From Siniperca chuatsi (lineage: Eukaryota > Chordata > Actinopteri > Centrarchiformes > Sinipercidae), in NCBI RefSeq assembly GCF_020085105.1, contig NC_058063.1, positions 22,177,566 through 22,241,565 of the forward strand: a stretch of DNA of 64,000 nucleotides, read 5' to 3'. Shown piece by piece: positions 10,500 through 28,586 of this stretch; positions within the stretch are counted from its first letter, which is position 1; every line of letters begins with the position of its first letter. Under the pieces are notes generated by a model, which was given only the letters and a program-made list of their open reading frames with translations, was not told where the DNA came from and did no database searches. A program made the translations under genes and the position numbers.

Positions 10500-11016
10500 T
10501 GAACAGTGTTTGTCTGGAGTAGACGTGTCACAATGTTTCCTTCACATAAAGGGATTGACCAACATTGAATACAGATGGAATGAGCTCAAGCTTGGCTTTA
10601 ATCTCAATGAAATAAAAGCATTAGTGTGAGTTTTCCTTTGTCTCAAAACTGCTGAGCTCATCTGTCTGATTTGATCAGCAGTGCTATAACTTAATTTAAA
10701 GTCCATTAAATTGACCTCCAGTGGTTGATCATAGTTCATCAAATATAAATGAGTTTAACAGATTTTCTAAAGACCTTTTCAACTTCATGCTGAGTCAGGC
10801 AGCTATTGAATAGTTTGCTTGTGTGTGCACGTTATATAACATTAAAATGTGTTGGTGAATGCACAGTATTACAGAATTTGCCAGGTTTACGCGCGCATTT
10901 GTCACCAAATTGCCATACGAACAAAATTGCGTGCTTGACAAACTTTAAATAACTTTAATAAAATTTTACTTTATAACAGACCTTAAAAAACTAATAAAAT
11001 AAGACTGTGTAGTCCA
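10500..11016. other. Short intergenic stretch
   Basis: AT-rich sequence after the host-gene polyadenylation signal. No exon, RNA gene or element terminus was recognised. Confidence 0.5.
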
Positions 11017-11715
11017 TGAGTATCAATAGGCCTGATTACTGGGCCATCATGGAAACAATTAGGTCAGTTTCAGGTGAAACTAGCTATTAACAGATACTCA
11101 GGTAGACTCCTCCCTGAGGGCGGGGCTTATGTAACACAGAGTAGCTTAAATTTCTGAGTTCCCGTCCCATTTTTTCACAATTGAGAATGACTTCCAGATG
11201 GGAGCCGAAACGTCTTGTTTCTGAAAACAGCGTCCAGATACCTACGACTGAAACCTTTTCTACGGTTTAATAATATAAGACGGTGTAGTCCCTCATTCGT
11301 CCAGGAGTGCTCCATCGTAGAAAAGGTTTCAGTCGTAGTCATCTGGACGCTGTTTTCAGAATCGAGACGTTTCGGCTCCCATCCGGAAGTCTTTATCAAT
11401 TGTGAAAATGGTCTGAGAACTCAGAAATTTAAGCTACTCTGTGTAACTAAGCCCTGCCCTCAGGAAGGAGTCTACCTGAGTATCAATAGGCCTGATTACT
11501 GGGCCATCGTGGAAACAATTAGGTCAGTTGTTTCAGGTGAAACTAGCTAATCAACAGATAATGGTCTGAGAACTCAGAAATTTAAGCTACTCTGTGTTGC
11601 TTAAGCCCCGCCCTCAGGGAGGAGTCTACCTGAGTATCTGCTGATTACTCTGCATAGTTTCACCTGAAACTGACCTTTTGTTTCCATGATGGCCCAGTAA
11701 TCAGGCCTATTGATT
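11017..11715. repeat. Foldback (palindromic) dispersed repeat
   Basis: Sequence 11095-11263 is followed, after about 50 bp, by its reverse complement at 11313-11478 (for example 'cgtccagata' against 'atctggacg', and 'gggagccgaaacgtctt'). A further inverted partner of 11034-11160 lies at 11562-11712, and part of the arm is also present as a direct copy. A single-arm fragment occurs at 61384-61480. No transposase frame is seen, so it is probably a non-autonomous foldback DNA element. Confidence 0.85.
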
Positions 11716-11789
11716 TTAATAAAACGTTAAATAGAACAAGCCGTTTGGTGTGTGTGTGTATATATTATATTAGATATACTGTGTGTCCT

Positions 11790-11939
11790 TTAGTGCTGTA
11801 GCTCATAATTTTTCTCGCGGTGAGAAGTTTGTCCCTCTCGGCCTTCCGTACGGCGGCGCTGCTGTCAGAGCAGCGGTGCTAGCAGAGCTGCTGTTTGCCG
11901 GCTAGCTTGCGCCGGGAGACAATAAAAAAAAAGCTAACA
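11790..11939 (+). promoter_or_regulatory. GC-richer 5' UTR/promoter region of the RING ligase gene
   Basis: The 150 bases before the ATG at 11940 are locally rich in CG dinucleotides (ggcggcgctgctg, gccgg, gcgccggg) in an otherwise AT-rich neighbourhood. This fits a CpG-type housekeeping promoter and 5' UTR. No TATA box or initiator can be assigned. Confidence 0.4.
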
Positions 11940-19257
<7,318 letters not shown>

Positions 19258-21425
19258 AGCCCTGAGGAACACCGCCTTAAGCACGTCCCGGAGTCATGAA
19301 AAGTGCAAGAAACGTTTGGCAGCAAAGAGACGAAGTCGGCGCTACAAGGAACCGACTCAGGCTGCTGTTCAAGTCTTTAGTTTCCTCGGTACATGTTGTT
19401 TGACTGAACGCTTGCACAGTTTGCAGCAGAGTGATCCCAGGTGGTCTGGGTCTCAATGTGTGCAGAGGACACTGTGATGCCAAAACTGCTGCCAACATGA
19501 GCAAAAATATTTGAGCACAGATTCCAGTATTTGATGATTTCAAAACGTTTGACACAAGAAAGAAATGTCTAGTTTGGAACTTATGGAAATGTTGCTGTCA
19601 TGCATGTTGTTTTTGTGATGAATCATTGCTTCACTTTGTACTGTATCATAAAAATGCATTTTTAAACCGTTTTCTAGTTTGTTCGCATACTCCTCACTGC
19701 TGGTTCTGTTGACACCACTAACACGTGTTTCCGCTCAAAGCGTTCTTTTAAAGACTTGAGCTGCTGCAAATCAAATTGATTACAAAAAGGACGATTCTGT
19801 CCAAATAGTTGTTACATAACCTGTTTACATTTCATGTAACTTTGTTTATTACAAAAGTTTTATCTGGGATGTCTGTTCTGTTGTGTTTTTTAATTTGTAT
19901 GAAGCTAAAGTTGATGGTAAAAGGTCAACATATTGTAGCAGTGGGAGTCAGTACGTCACTATTATGTATCTGAACGAGACTTGTCATCACTGCAGCTGAT
20001 CCTCCATAAAGACTCAAACGTCCCATCAGGAATTGATTTAAGTATGACGTTATGATGCGGGCGATAAAGACTGGAGAGAAAGAGGAAGAGTATGCTCTTG
20101 CTTTTGCTGTTCTTCCAACATGGCGGCATGTGGCCCGTAACTATGGTAACCACCCTCCAATCACTCAGTAACAGGAGTTTGGGTCTCGCTCTGTGCTGCG
20201 ACAGGAAGAAAGCTTTCTTTTGCCAAATCAAATTCATATTGCTTTGTTATCGAGACCGCTGCTGATATTAACTTTGTATTTATTAAATATTTATAAAACC
20301 TCATCAGTGTGTCAGAAAATGGATTTATACACACATTCTCAAGGTCATACTTGCTGTTTGGTTTCCTTGGTCTTAAAGGGGCCCTGAGGAGGACAAATGC
20401 ACACACTTACTAATGTGATCACCCAACCAAAGCTTTAAAGGACTATTTCTTTTGGTTTAAAGGGCACCGTGGTGCAGAGTGGTCTTTGTGAATACACGTT
20501 CTGTGGTTTAAAACAAAACAGGAAGAATAAAAGAAGAACTCACAGAGTACTCTGTGTTCCTTTATACTAAGTATAAGATAATCACATTTTTCTAACAGGT
20601 TGCAACTAACGTTTATTTTATTATAGATTCATTTATTGATATTTGTTTTATTAATTGATTAGTGTAAAATGTTCCCAGAGCCCAAAGTAACATCTTCAAA
20701 TAGTTTTTTGTCCATGTATTTCCAATGTTCTTTTATGCCAACTGCATGGATGAATACATGTGTTACGTACAGTAGCCTACAGCATGTGAACAAATAGGGA
20801 CTAAACAAGAGTCCCAACTTAACATCCTGTCATATAATGACTGTGCACTGTCGGGTATTCTAACAGGCAGCAGAATTCACAATCAAACATTTACATTAAA
20901 GGATGAAACTGATGTGAAAATACATCTGTAGTTTCGCTGCTGTGGTTGCGTGCGTCCCTCGTGCTCACGACAGGTCATTAAAGCTTCAACAGCAAAAAAC
21001 GTTTTAAAATCCATCAGTTGTTTTTATTTTCTTCATTTTTCCATTTTGGCCCTTTTTAACAGCCGGGGCCAGATGTTTAGACGATGTGTACGCACACAAA
21101 CCATGCACACGCCTTTTCCCACACACAAACTGGTCACACGCTTTTTAAGAGATAGCTGCTGTGATTCGATGTAATAAGGTGGACATGAAATATAAGGTGA
21201 GCAAAAATGATCTCATACCCAGGTGAGGGTGTCAATGTAGTGAGGTCAAATGTATGAACGCAGGCATTAAAGTAAAATGTCCTTTTTATGGGTGATTCTA
21301 ACACATATTCACTTCATGCTTTATTAAGATCAGTTTGGTGTAAACTGTTGCAATATGGGCCGCGTATTAGGCTTGGTGTAACCGTGTGAGTCCAAAGGGT
21401 TAACACACTGAATATATCCTACAGG
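19258..21425. other. 3' flank of the RING ligase gene and intergenic DNA
   Basis: The 3' UTR begins at 19258 but no clear AATAAA was found close by, so its end is not set. About 110 bases after the stop (to about 19373) are duplicated at 32765-32993 together with the last coding exon. The rest shows no exon, RNA gene or element protein. Confidence 0.45.
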
Positions 21426-21525
21426 AGGAAGAACAAAGACACACCCAGCGCAGAGAAAGCGCGCTTTTCCCTTTCTGTGTTCAAACTCAGCCGCCTTTTT
21501 TCAGAGCCGGTCGATTAAAGTCCAG
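21425..21525 (+). other. Probable 5' UTR exon of FAM111A-like gene 1
   Basis: Sequence ending 'gattaaagtccag' is followed by a strong donor gtaagacac. A near-identical block precedes gene 2 ('gattaaagtcaag|gtaag' ending at 36415). It has no ATG that stays open, and the first coding exon is at 22350. The 5' limit is a guess. Confidence 0.55.
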
Positions 21526-22349
21526 GTAAGACACCCAGGTTCTTTCTTTACATTACAGTATGGTCTTAATTGTATCAATACAGTAGGGACACATTATCTA
21601 AGCCACACATAGAAACATTGGAACTTTAGTTTGACTTGTACTGCTGTGATGTGAGAGATGTGTCTGTATAAGTAACACATAGGATCCTGCAGATTCCTCG
21701 TCTTTCATGTCTAATCAACCTCTAAAAGGTTGATTAGACAATCGATTGATGACGTGGTGGGGAAAAGGGATCTAACAGATTTGAAATTAGAAAGATTTTT
21801 TCAGTTGCTCGAGGCTCCAAAAGTTCAGTAGTACTACGTCTGTAGGACTTTTTATAGGTAACAGCCATCTTGACATTTGCTTGCCAGCGCCCATCACTGC
21901 ATTCAGCCCCCGCATGAGGGCGTGGGTGGAGGCCTGCTTGTGTACTTAGTGGTGAGTCAGCTCAGGATCTCTCTGGAATCAATTGAATTATATTTGAATA
22001 AAACAGCTAATCTTTTATCCCATTGTTCTACATCAGAAACTTTGAGTTGTACTGCAGTGAGTATACTATATACTGCATATAGCCTATTCAATGTCAGTTG
22101 ACATAGAAAAAGAGTTATTAATTGGCCAATGTAATGATTTTTTTTTTCTTTGAGTTTATTAATGTTTCAGTTAGATGCAGATTGAATTAATCAATTAATG
22201 GCACAGATTTGAGTATGGGGTGGTAGCAACATGTCTTCGCTGGATAAAACTTCAGTCAGTCAGTTGTGTTTATATTTCAAATGTTAACTAATTTCAGTTT
22301 ATTGTTCAAACATTGTATCAACTAACTATTATTGTGTTGTTAGGTGAAA

Positions 22350-25300
22350 ATGCCTCCCAAAAAGAACACGATGTCAAAGGACATCAGGTCCTATTGCAAG
22401 AAAAGTGTAAGTAACAGCTTAGCTGATAACAATGTTCTGTAATCAATGCTTAAACATTTATAATCTTGGACATAACTTGTGTAGCCTTAATATTTAGTAA
22501 ACTAAGGCCGTCCCTAACGTGGACATCATTTCTATGCAGAATAAGCTACAGCTTGTGCAACCGGTTTGTTTGTTTGTTTGTTTGTGAATGTCATGCATTA
22601 TTTTATCAGGACAATCCTGGCAGCAGCAGCTCGACCACCACAGAGAGTACATGTACGCAGCCAGGTGGAGCTACAGCCTCTCAGCCAGACGGAGCTACAG
22701 CCTCTCAGCCAGACGGAGCTACAGCCTCTCGGCCAGGCGGAGCTACAGCCTCTCGGCCAGACGGAGCTACAGCCTCTCGGCCAGGTGGAGCTACAGCCTC
22801 TCGGCCAGACGGAGCTACAGCCTCTCGGCCAGGTGGAGCTACACGCTCTCGGCCAGGTGGAGCTACAGCCTCTCTCCCAGGTGGAGCTACACGCTCTCGG
22901 CCAGGTGGAGCTACAGCCTCTCTCCCAGGTGGAGCTACAGCCTCTCGGCCAGGTGGAGCTACAGCCTCTCTCCCAGGTGGAGCTACAGCCTCTCGGCCAG
23001 ACGGAGCTACAGCCTCTCTGCCAGGTGGAGCTACAGCCTCTCGGCCAGACAGAGCTACAGCCTCTCTGCCAGGTGGAGCTACAGCCTCTCAGGTGAGCTC
23101 CTATGTCACTGTGAAACAGCAGGCTGCAGGTTCATGAGTTGATTCAAAAAGCAGTTATTACTTGGTGAATCAGAATCAGAAAGACTTTATTGATCCCCGA
23201 AGGAAAACTCTTTGTTACAGCAGGTCGCCTTTACGTCAGTGCACACAGGAGAAAGTACTAGCAAAAAATATAATACAATACACTATAAAACTATAAAAAC
23301 AGATCAGAAAATAAATTAAGTACCAGGTGGGTATAAGTATAAAATAAAATATGTGTGAAGTACCAAGTGGGTTTACCGGTTGATGATGATGATGATGATG
23401 ATAATACAGTATAATAATACAATGTAATAAAATAAGTAATAAGTAGTGGTGTAACAGCAGTAATGGAGGTATGAATAATAAATAGGAAAAACTAAATACT
23501 GCACAGTTCTTCAAGTATGGCAGAGATGTAATGATCAATGTCCAGTTTAGTGACTTCGGGTCATACAGACTAACCTTTAGAGGGAGGAGTTAAAGAGTTT
23601 GATGGCCACAGGCAGGAATGACTTCCTGTGGCGCTCTGTGGTGCATTGTGGGGGGATGAGTCTTCCGCTGAAGGTGCTCCTTTGTTTGACCAGCACGTCA
23701 TGGAGCGGGTGGGAGACACTGTCCAAGATGGCATGTAGTTTGGCCAGCATCCTCCTCTCTGACACCACCGCCAGAGAGTCCAGCTCCACCCCCACAATGT
23801 CACTGGCCTTACGGATCAGTTTGTTGAGTCTGTTGGCGTCTGCCGCCCTCAATCTGCTGCCCCAGCATGCCACAGCATACAGGATAGCACTGGCCACCAC
23901 AGACTCATAAAACATCCTCAGCATTGTCCGGCAGATGTTGAAGGACCTCAGCCTCCTCAGGAAATAGAGGCGGCTCTGGCCCTTCCTGTAAACAGCTTGA
24001 GTGTTCTTGGTCCAGCCCAGTTTACTGTCCATGTGTCCACACTGACCCCCTGGATGGAAACCGGGGTCACTGGTGCCTTGGCCCTCCGTAGATCCACAAC
24101 CAGCTCCTTTTAGAATACACATCCTTTGAGTATATTTCATTCAAACTGAGTTTTTCCTCTCAAGTTCTGCTGTTAACTGTCTATAGGCTACCAAAATACT
24201 GCTAGATGTGCAAGAGCAGTTTCTCAGGTTAAGCAGGGTCAGTGGATAAGTTGGAAGTGTAGAAAAGAAGAAACTTAGCTGGAGGACAGAAGTACCACAG
24301 CCGCAAGAGGGCTTTGTCACCTCAACATAAACATAAACATGTTATTCTTGGGAGGACAGTCAAAGGATGTGTATTCACCAAGTGATAACTGCTTGCATAG
24401 GAATATATCACTAAAGCATCTTTCACACATGCACTGCCGCTCTGAACCTATCTAGACATGACCTGGAGGAGCTGTATGTGAGAACGCAAATCTCTGAATC
24501 AGTTGGACGGACATTGAATGGACTTTACCCTGCAAGCACCCTAGTACAAAGTCTGTGTAATGTCCGATTGTGTCAATGGAGCAGGTCATTGTCCAGAGAA
24601 TTCACAGCGAGTGGGTGTGTTAATAATGTTTCTATCATGTCATTGGCGCGAAACCAGAAGAAAACAAACATCTGAGGGGTAAGAAGAAGGGTCAGTTACA
24701 CGAAGATGCCAACGAAAATGTCTGCTAACTTTAGAGACGTGATTACAAATGAGTCAGTGGCTTCATCCGCCATCTACGATGTGCTGTAAACAAAACACTG
24801 CGATTTCCGCAGCATATTTGCGTTAGTCCTGCATCCTGCACACTCTGCCCAGGCTCCACCCCTTGCCTGAACCAAACAGAGTATTTCCAGTAGGTGAGAA
24901 TGCGTCTGACACGGACTACCTCCTGCTGTGTGCTACATGTGTGAAAGGGCAACTCCGGACTATGTCCCAACCTGATTGTCAGGACATTGTCCGGAGTTTA
25001 TATGAGAAAACGGCTTAAACAAGGCTGCAATTCCTCCTCCTACTTATCCAGCAGCCTTTTGGTACATGGTGCTGTGGTGGCATACATGTCATCCATGTAT
25101 GCCCTTATGGGTTGTAAGCTGTGCCCTCCCTGAAGTGTGGATATCAAAATAGAAGTGGTGTGATTTAAAACTCTTAGTAACTCAATTGTGGCAAAAATAG
25201 TGACTTATTTTACTATGGGACATCTACTATCAAGTAAACCAAGCTGGTTTGGTAAATCAGGGGTGTCCAAACGTTTAATGCCAGGGGCCACATGAAGACA

Positions 25301-28300
25301 AAGTATATGGTCCTTTTAAATCCTTTTAATTTTAATTTAAGATACTATCTTAATGAGTTTTAAGCACTTTGTGCTGTACATCTGAATCCTCTGTAAGATG
25401 ATTTCATCACTCCTAATTTTCTGCCATCTTTTCCTTCCAAGCTTTTGTTCAATGTGCACAGATGGCCAGTGTCAGCGCGTTCGTTTATTTGCAAAAGAAA
25501 AGTCTGGAGAGAAGTTATTCCTTAATTTGGCATTAATTAAAGAATTGGAGGATCAAAAGCATCTTGTACAAGGATCTCGTCTATTCAGAAAACCACAGTC
25601 AGCAAGCTGTTAGTCTGTAGCCATCATCCTAAAAAAGAATGCTCTTCTTAACATTACACAGAGTTTTAAATGAGAACGTACAACTATCTTCTACAGAGGT
25701 GGGGAGGAGCTGTGGTTTAGACTTAGCTCTCCCTTCATTGGTGCACAGGCTGGTCCAGCCTCTTGGCACACGAGTCCACCCTTCATGTGGAGACAGTGGA
25801 GGAATCCTACACTTCCTCTGTTAGTGAGTTGCTAAAGTCTCTGCTTCATTCCCCAAAACTGCTGCTTCTCCTTTCATGGTCATTACAATACATACTGTCC
25901 TCAGTACATGATCTTCTTTCTGATCTCCCTGTTTCTTTGTATAAGTGTAAGCCTGTTTGCAACAGCTAATCAACTTTTCCCTGCAGTCAGCAGTCTGCAG
26001 GACAACACTTTAAATTGTTAAGCCTCATGCTGTGTGTGTGTGTATGTGTGTACAAAAGTTTCAACATGGTATTAATATAATAGGCAAGCAACCTTCATTT
26101 AAATTATTAATTCTCACACCAGTGAGATCATCTAAAAAAGCGATGCTCATTTAAACAGGGCTCTGAGTTTTTCCTTTAAAATTTTTTTTCAGATCTCAGC
26201 TCCAGAACTAAGTCGGTGCACATCTGAGTGGTAGAGTATGTTCTCGCATTGGGCATCAATTTCCAACAGTTTTCACCACAGTACTCATCACATCACACAG
26301 CTGCGCTGCAATGTACTGCAGAAAGGTGTAGAAAGTGTGCAAGCAATCTACACATATAGTAAAACATTTTTTACTTGCAAATAAAAATTAGCTAAGTCGA
26401 TATTTGGAAGAATATAAAACCTACAGTCTTGTTCCTACTGCCTTTGCTAGCGCATTGCTAGATTTCTTGGCACATTAACGTCAACTGTTGACTGGATAGG
26501 AATAATGTGAAACCACATTATTCCTATCGGAACTGTGTATCGTGTCACCCACGCCTACGTTCTTGTGCATTAGCACAAGATTCAAATCTGTGCATGTGCA
26601 TACAGACGTTTCATGAATGAGGCCCATTGCTTTAATAAATCTAATTCTCATTTTGCAGACTTTTACACACAGCCAAGTGAAGAAGGAGAACGATGGTGAT
26701 TCCAAGGTCAGTTGACTAATACACTGCATGCACAAAAAGTCTGAATTTTTATTACATCAACAAGGACGTAACTTTTTTCTCACTATGATTTCCTGCAGGA
26801 CGGACATTTACATCATTTCAACGTGAAATTCAGTCCTGACTGTAATGAATTCACAATCAGCTATGATCAACCTTGCACAGTGCTGGAGGCACTAAAATTG
26901 CCTGAAAACTATAATGAGAAGATGAAGAATTTTTCAGATGAAAACATTGTAATTCAGCTGGGTAAAGGAGATAGAGCATCTATTGTTGCAACACATTTCC
27001 CTTGTTCTTTTATCAGTGATGGTGAGTCTCTGATTATATCATGTAAATCAGAAATGTTTGAAGAGGCCCAAGACCGATATTACCAACCAATACATTCAAG
27101 GGACAAATATTCTGTCTTCTACATTGATACAGTAGGAGGAATAAACACCAAAACAAAGAAGCTTTTTAGAAGCAATGCTGTAAAAGACTTCAAGTATCTG
27201 TGTGTTTATGGGGAGAAGGGGATGACTGTGAAAGAGACTCTGAAAAGAGACGGTCGCTTCATTGATCTCGGTGACTTCACTTTGTCTGACAATAAGAATC
27301 CAACTCTCCTTACTGGATGTGCACAAAAGGTTGACAATCTAGATCAAAAAGAATTCAAAATACGTCTTCCACTGAAAAAGAAAGCAAATGATAAAAAAAC
27401 GCAGAAAATCTCAGGTGCATCAAATAATGCACAACACAGGTGTGGCACAACGGCAGTCTTAGATGTAGTTCATCAGAGAGGAATCAGTGTCAGCAGAGCA
27501 GTGGAAAAGAGTGACAGGACTAATGACACTGAGGAGATTTATCAAATACTGCGTCAGCAGTTTCCAGTTCTGAAAGAATTGATGGAGAGTAGATTCCCAG
27601 GTGATTCTTACCAGGAAGCACTGAACCTGAGGAAGGAAGACTTTGGAAAGATCCAACAGTCATTCAGTGAAGTTCACAGAGTCAGGAAGCTGCTCAAACT
27701 GGGCGAGTCAGTCTGCAAAGTGGTTGTTGTGAATCTTTGTGAGGGCACAGGCTTTGTGTTGTTTGACAACGTCATCTTGACTAACGCACACTTATTCAAA
27801 GATTGTGTTGAAGAAGAAAAACTGAAGGCGGGTATAGATGTTTTGGTTCTCTTTAACCATGAAGATCCTGAGCCACATGCAAATTACTACTACTTCCAGG
27901 TAGCTCAGTCTCACATTTGCAACAGAGAGGATGGATTAGATTATGCCATACTTGAGCTCAACCCAGAGGGCCAGAAACCGAACCAAACAACACAAACAAA
28001 GAACATTAAGGTACCACCAGGGCTTCTGAAGGAATTTGGTTCAATGCCTCTGAATGGTGAAGCCTGTATTATTGGTCACCCAGCAGGAGGAGTGAAAAAA
28101 ATGGATCCTACATGTATCATTGAGATAGAGAAGAGGGAACAGGCTGTAAATGATAATTTACATCTGTACAAAGTCAATAATTTCATTGTCCACCCAACCA
28201 TTGATCTTATCAAACACCAAGGCATTAAAAACATAATGATGGGTGGAAAGAAAGCAAACAAAGTAGTGACCTACAACACATTCATGTATCACGGCTCTTC

Positions 28301-28586
28301 TGGCTCCCCAGTGTTTGATGCTCATGGCAAAGTGTTTGGTTTGCACACTGCAGGATTAATCTGTAAGTTTCCAAACCACAAAGAGAGTGTGATAGAGTTC
28401 GCCCAACCTCTGCTTACTATATTTGAACACTTTGTGAGTAAGCTGAAGGAAAGCAGAAATGAGGACCTGTTGAAGAGAGTTGAGAAAGAAGCCAAGAGTA
28501 ATAAATACCTAAAAGAGGTACTCAATCCCAAGGCAACTGACGCTGATGAGAGCTCAGACTCCGATGAGTCAATGGAGACTGATTAA
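22350..28586 (+). CDS. fam111a: FAM111A-like serine protease (copy 1, intact)
   Basis: Four phase-0 coding exons (22350-22406, 22610-23092, 26659-26706, 26799-28586) give 791 aa. FAM111 proteins are nuclear chymotrypsin-like proteases; mammalian FAM111A binds PCNA, removes protein obstacles at replication forks and restricts some viruses. Exon 2 starts at ATG 22350 and encodes a short basic stretch with DIRSYC, placed like the PCNA-binding motif of FAM111A. The next exon is 17 residues plus 18 octapeptide repeats. The last exon holds two ubiquitin-like segments (about residues 197-278 and 300-387, the latter with FYIDTVGG and KDGRFID-like KRDGRFID), then the protease. Its triad is H527 (TNAHLF), D577 (GLDYAILEL) and S697 (GSSGSPVFD), codons 27789, 27939 and 28299. 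An acidic tail ends at TAA 28584-28586, and an ATTAAA lies at 28896. A minus-strand LINE lies in the third intron. Identification as FAM111A rather than FAM111B rests on overall resemblance. Confidence 0.88.
22661..23092 (+). repeat. Coding minisatellite: 18 x 24 bp octapeptide repeat
   Basis: Eighteen uninterrupted 24-bp units encode P-(G/D)-G-A-T-(A/R)-S-(R/Q/L), with no length variants, filling all but 51 nt of the exon and running exactly to the donor. One unit has Arg in place of the third Gly. The second FAM111A-like copy has only two units (38924-38971). All three plus-strand frames are open across the array. Confidence 0.95.
23167..24130 (-). mobile_element. L2-like LINE 3' fragment (RT C-terminal region and tail)
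   Basis: The minus-strand frame at 23577-24140 encodes the C-terminal part of a non-LTR reverse transcriptase protein: SRLYFLRRLRSFNICRTML, FYESVVASAILYAVACWGS and RKSFLPVAIKLFNSSL. The 3' UTR ends in the 'tcggggatcaataaag' type terminus (reverse complement at 23167-23205). The copy is 5'-truncated and sits antisense in the third intron of FAM111A-like gene 1. Confidence 0.88.
24131..26650. other. Rest of FAM111A-like gene 1 intron
   Basis: No exon with good splice sites and no element protein was recognised. Several short open frames are not supported by codon patterns. The part near 26400-26650 aligns with 39680-39905 upstream of the equivalent exon in copy 2. Confidence 0.45.

Larger units (their letters stand above)
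6380..10500 (+). ncRNA. Non-coding U14 snoRNA host gene (eight inferred exons)
   Basis: Splice sites read by eye define exons of a host transcript: first exon ending 6493, then 7178-7244 (weak donor), 7602-7739, 8646-8736, 9009-9079, 9305-9392, 10070-10140, and 10354 to about 10495 with an AATAAA at 10469-10474. Each of the six introns from intron 2 onward holds one U14 box C/D snoRNA, as in vertebrate snoRNA host genes where snoRNAs are trimmed from debranched introns. The joined exons have no long frame: the frame open through 7622-7739 meets TGA just after the next junction. A 31-codon frame with good start context (ATG 6396, TAA 6489-6491) lies in exon 1. The exon at 9009-9079 is identical to that at 10070-10140. 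The transcription start is not determined. An L2-like 3' tail sits at 7830-7985 inside one intron. Confidence 0.82.
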
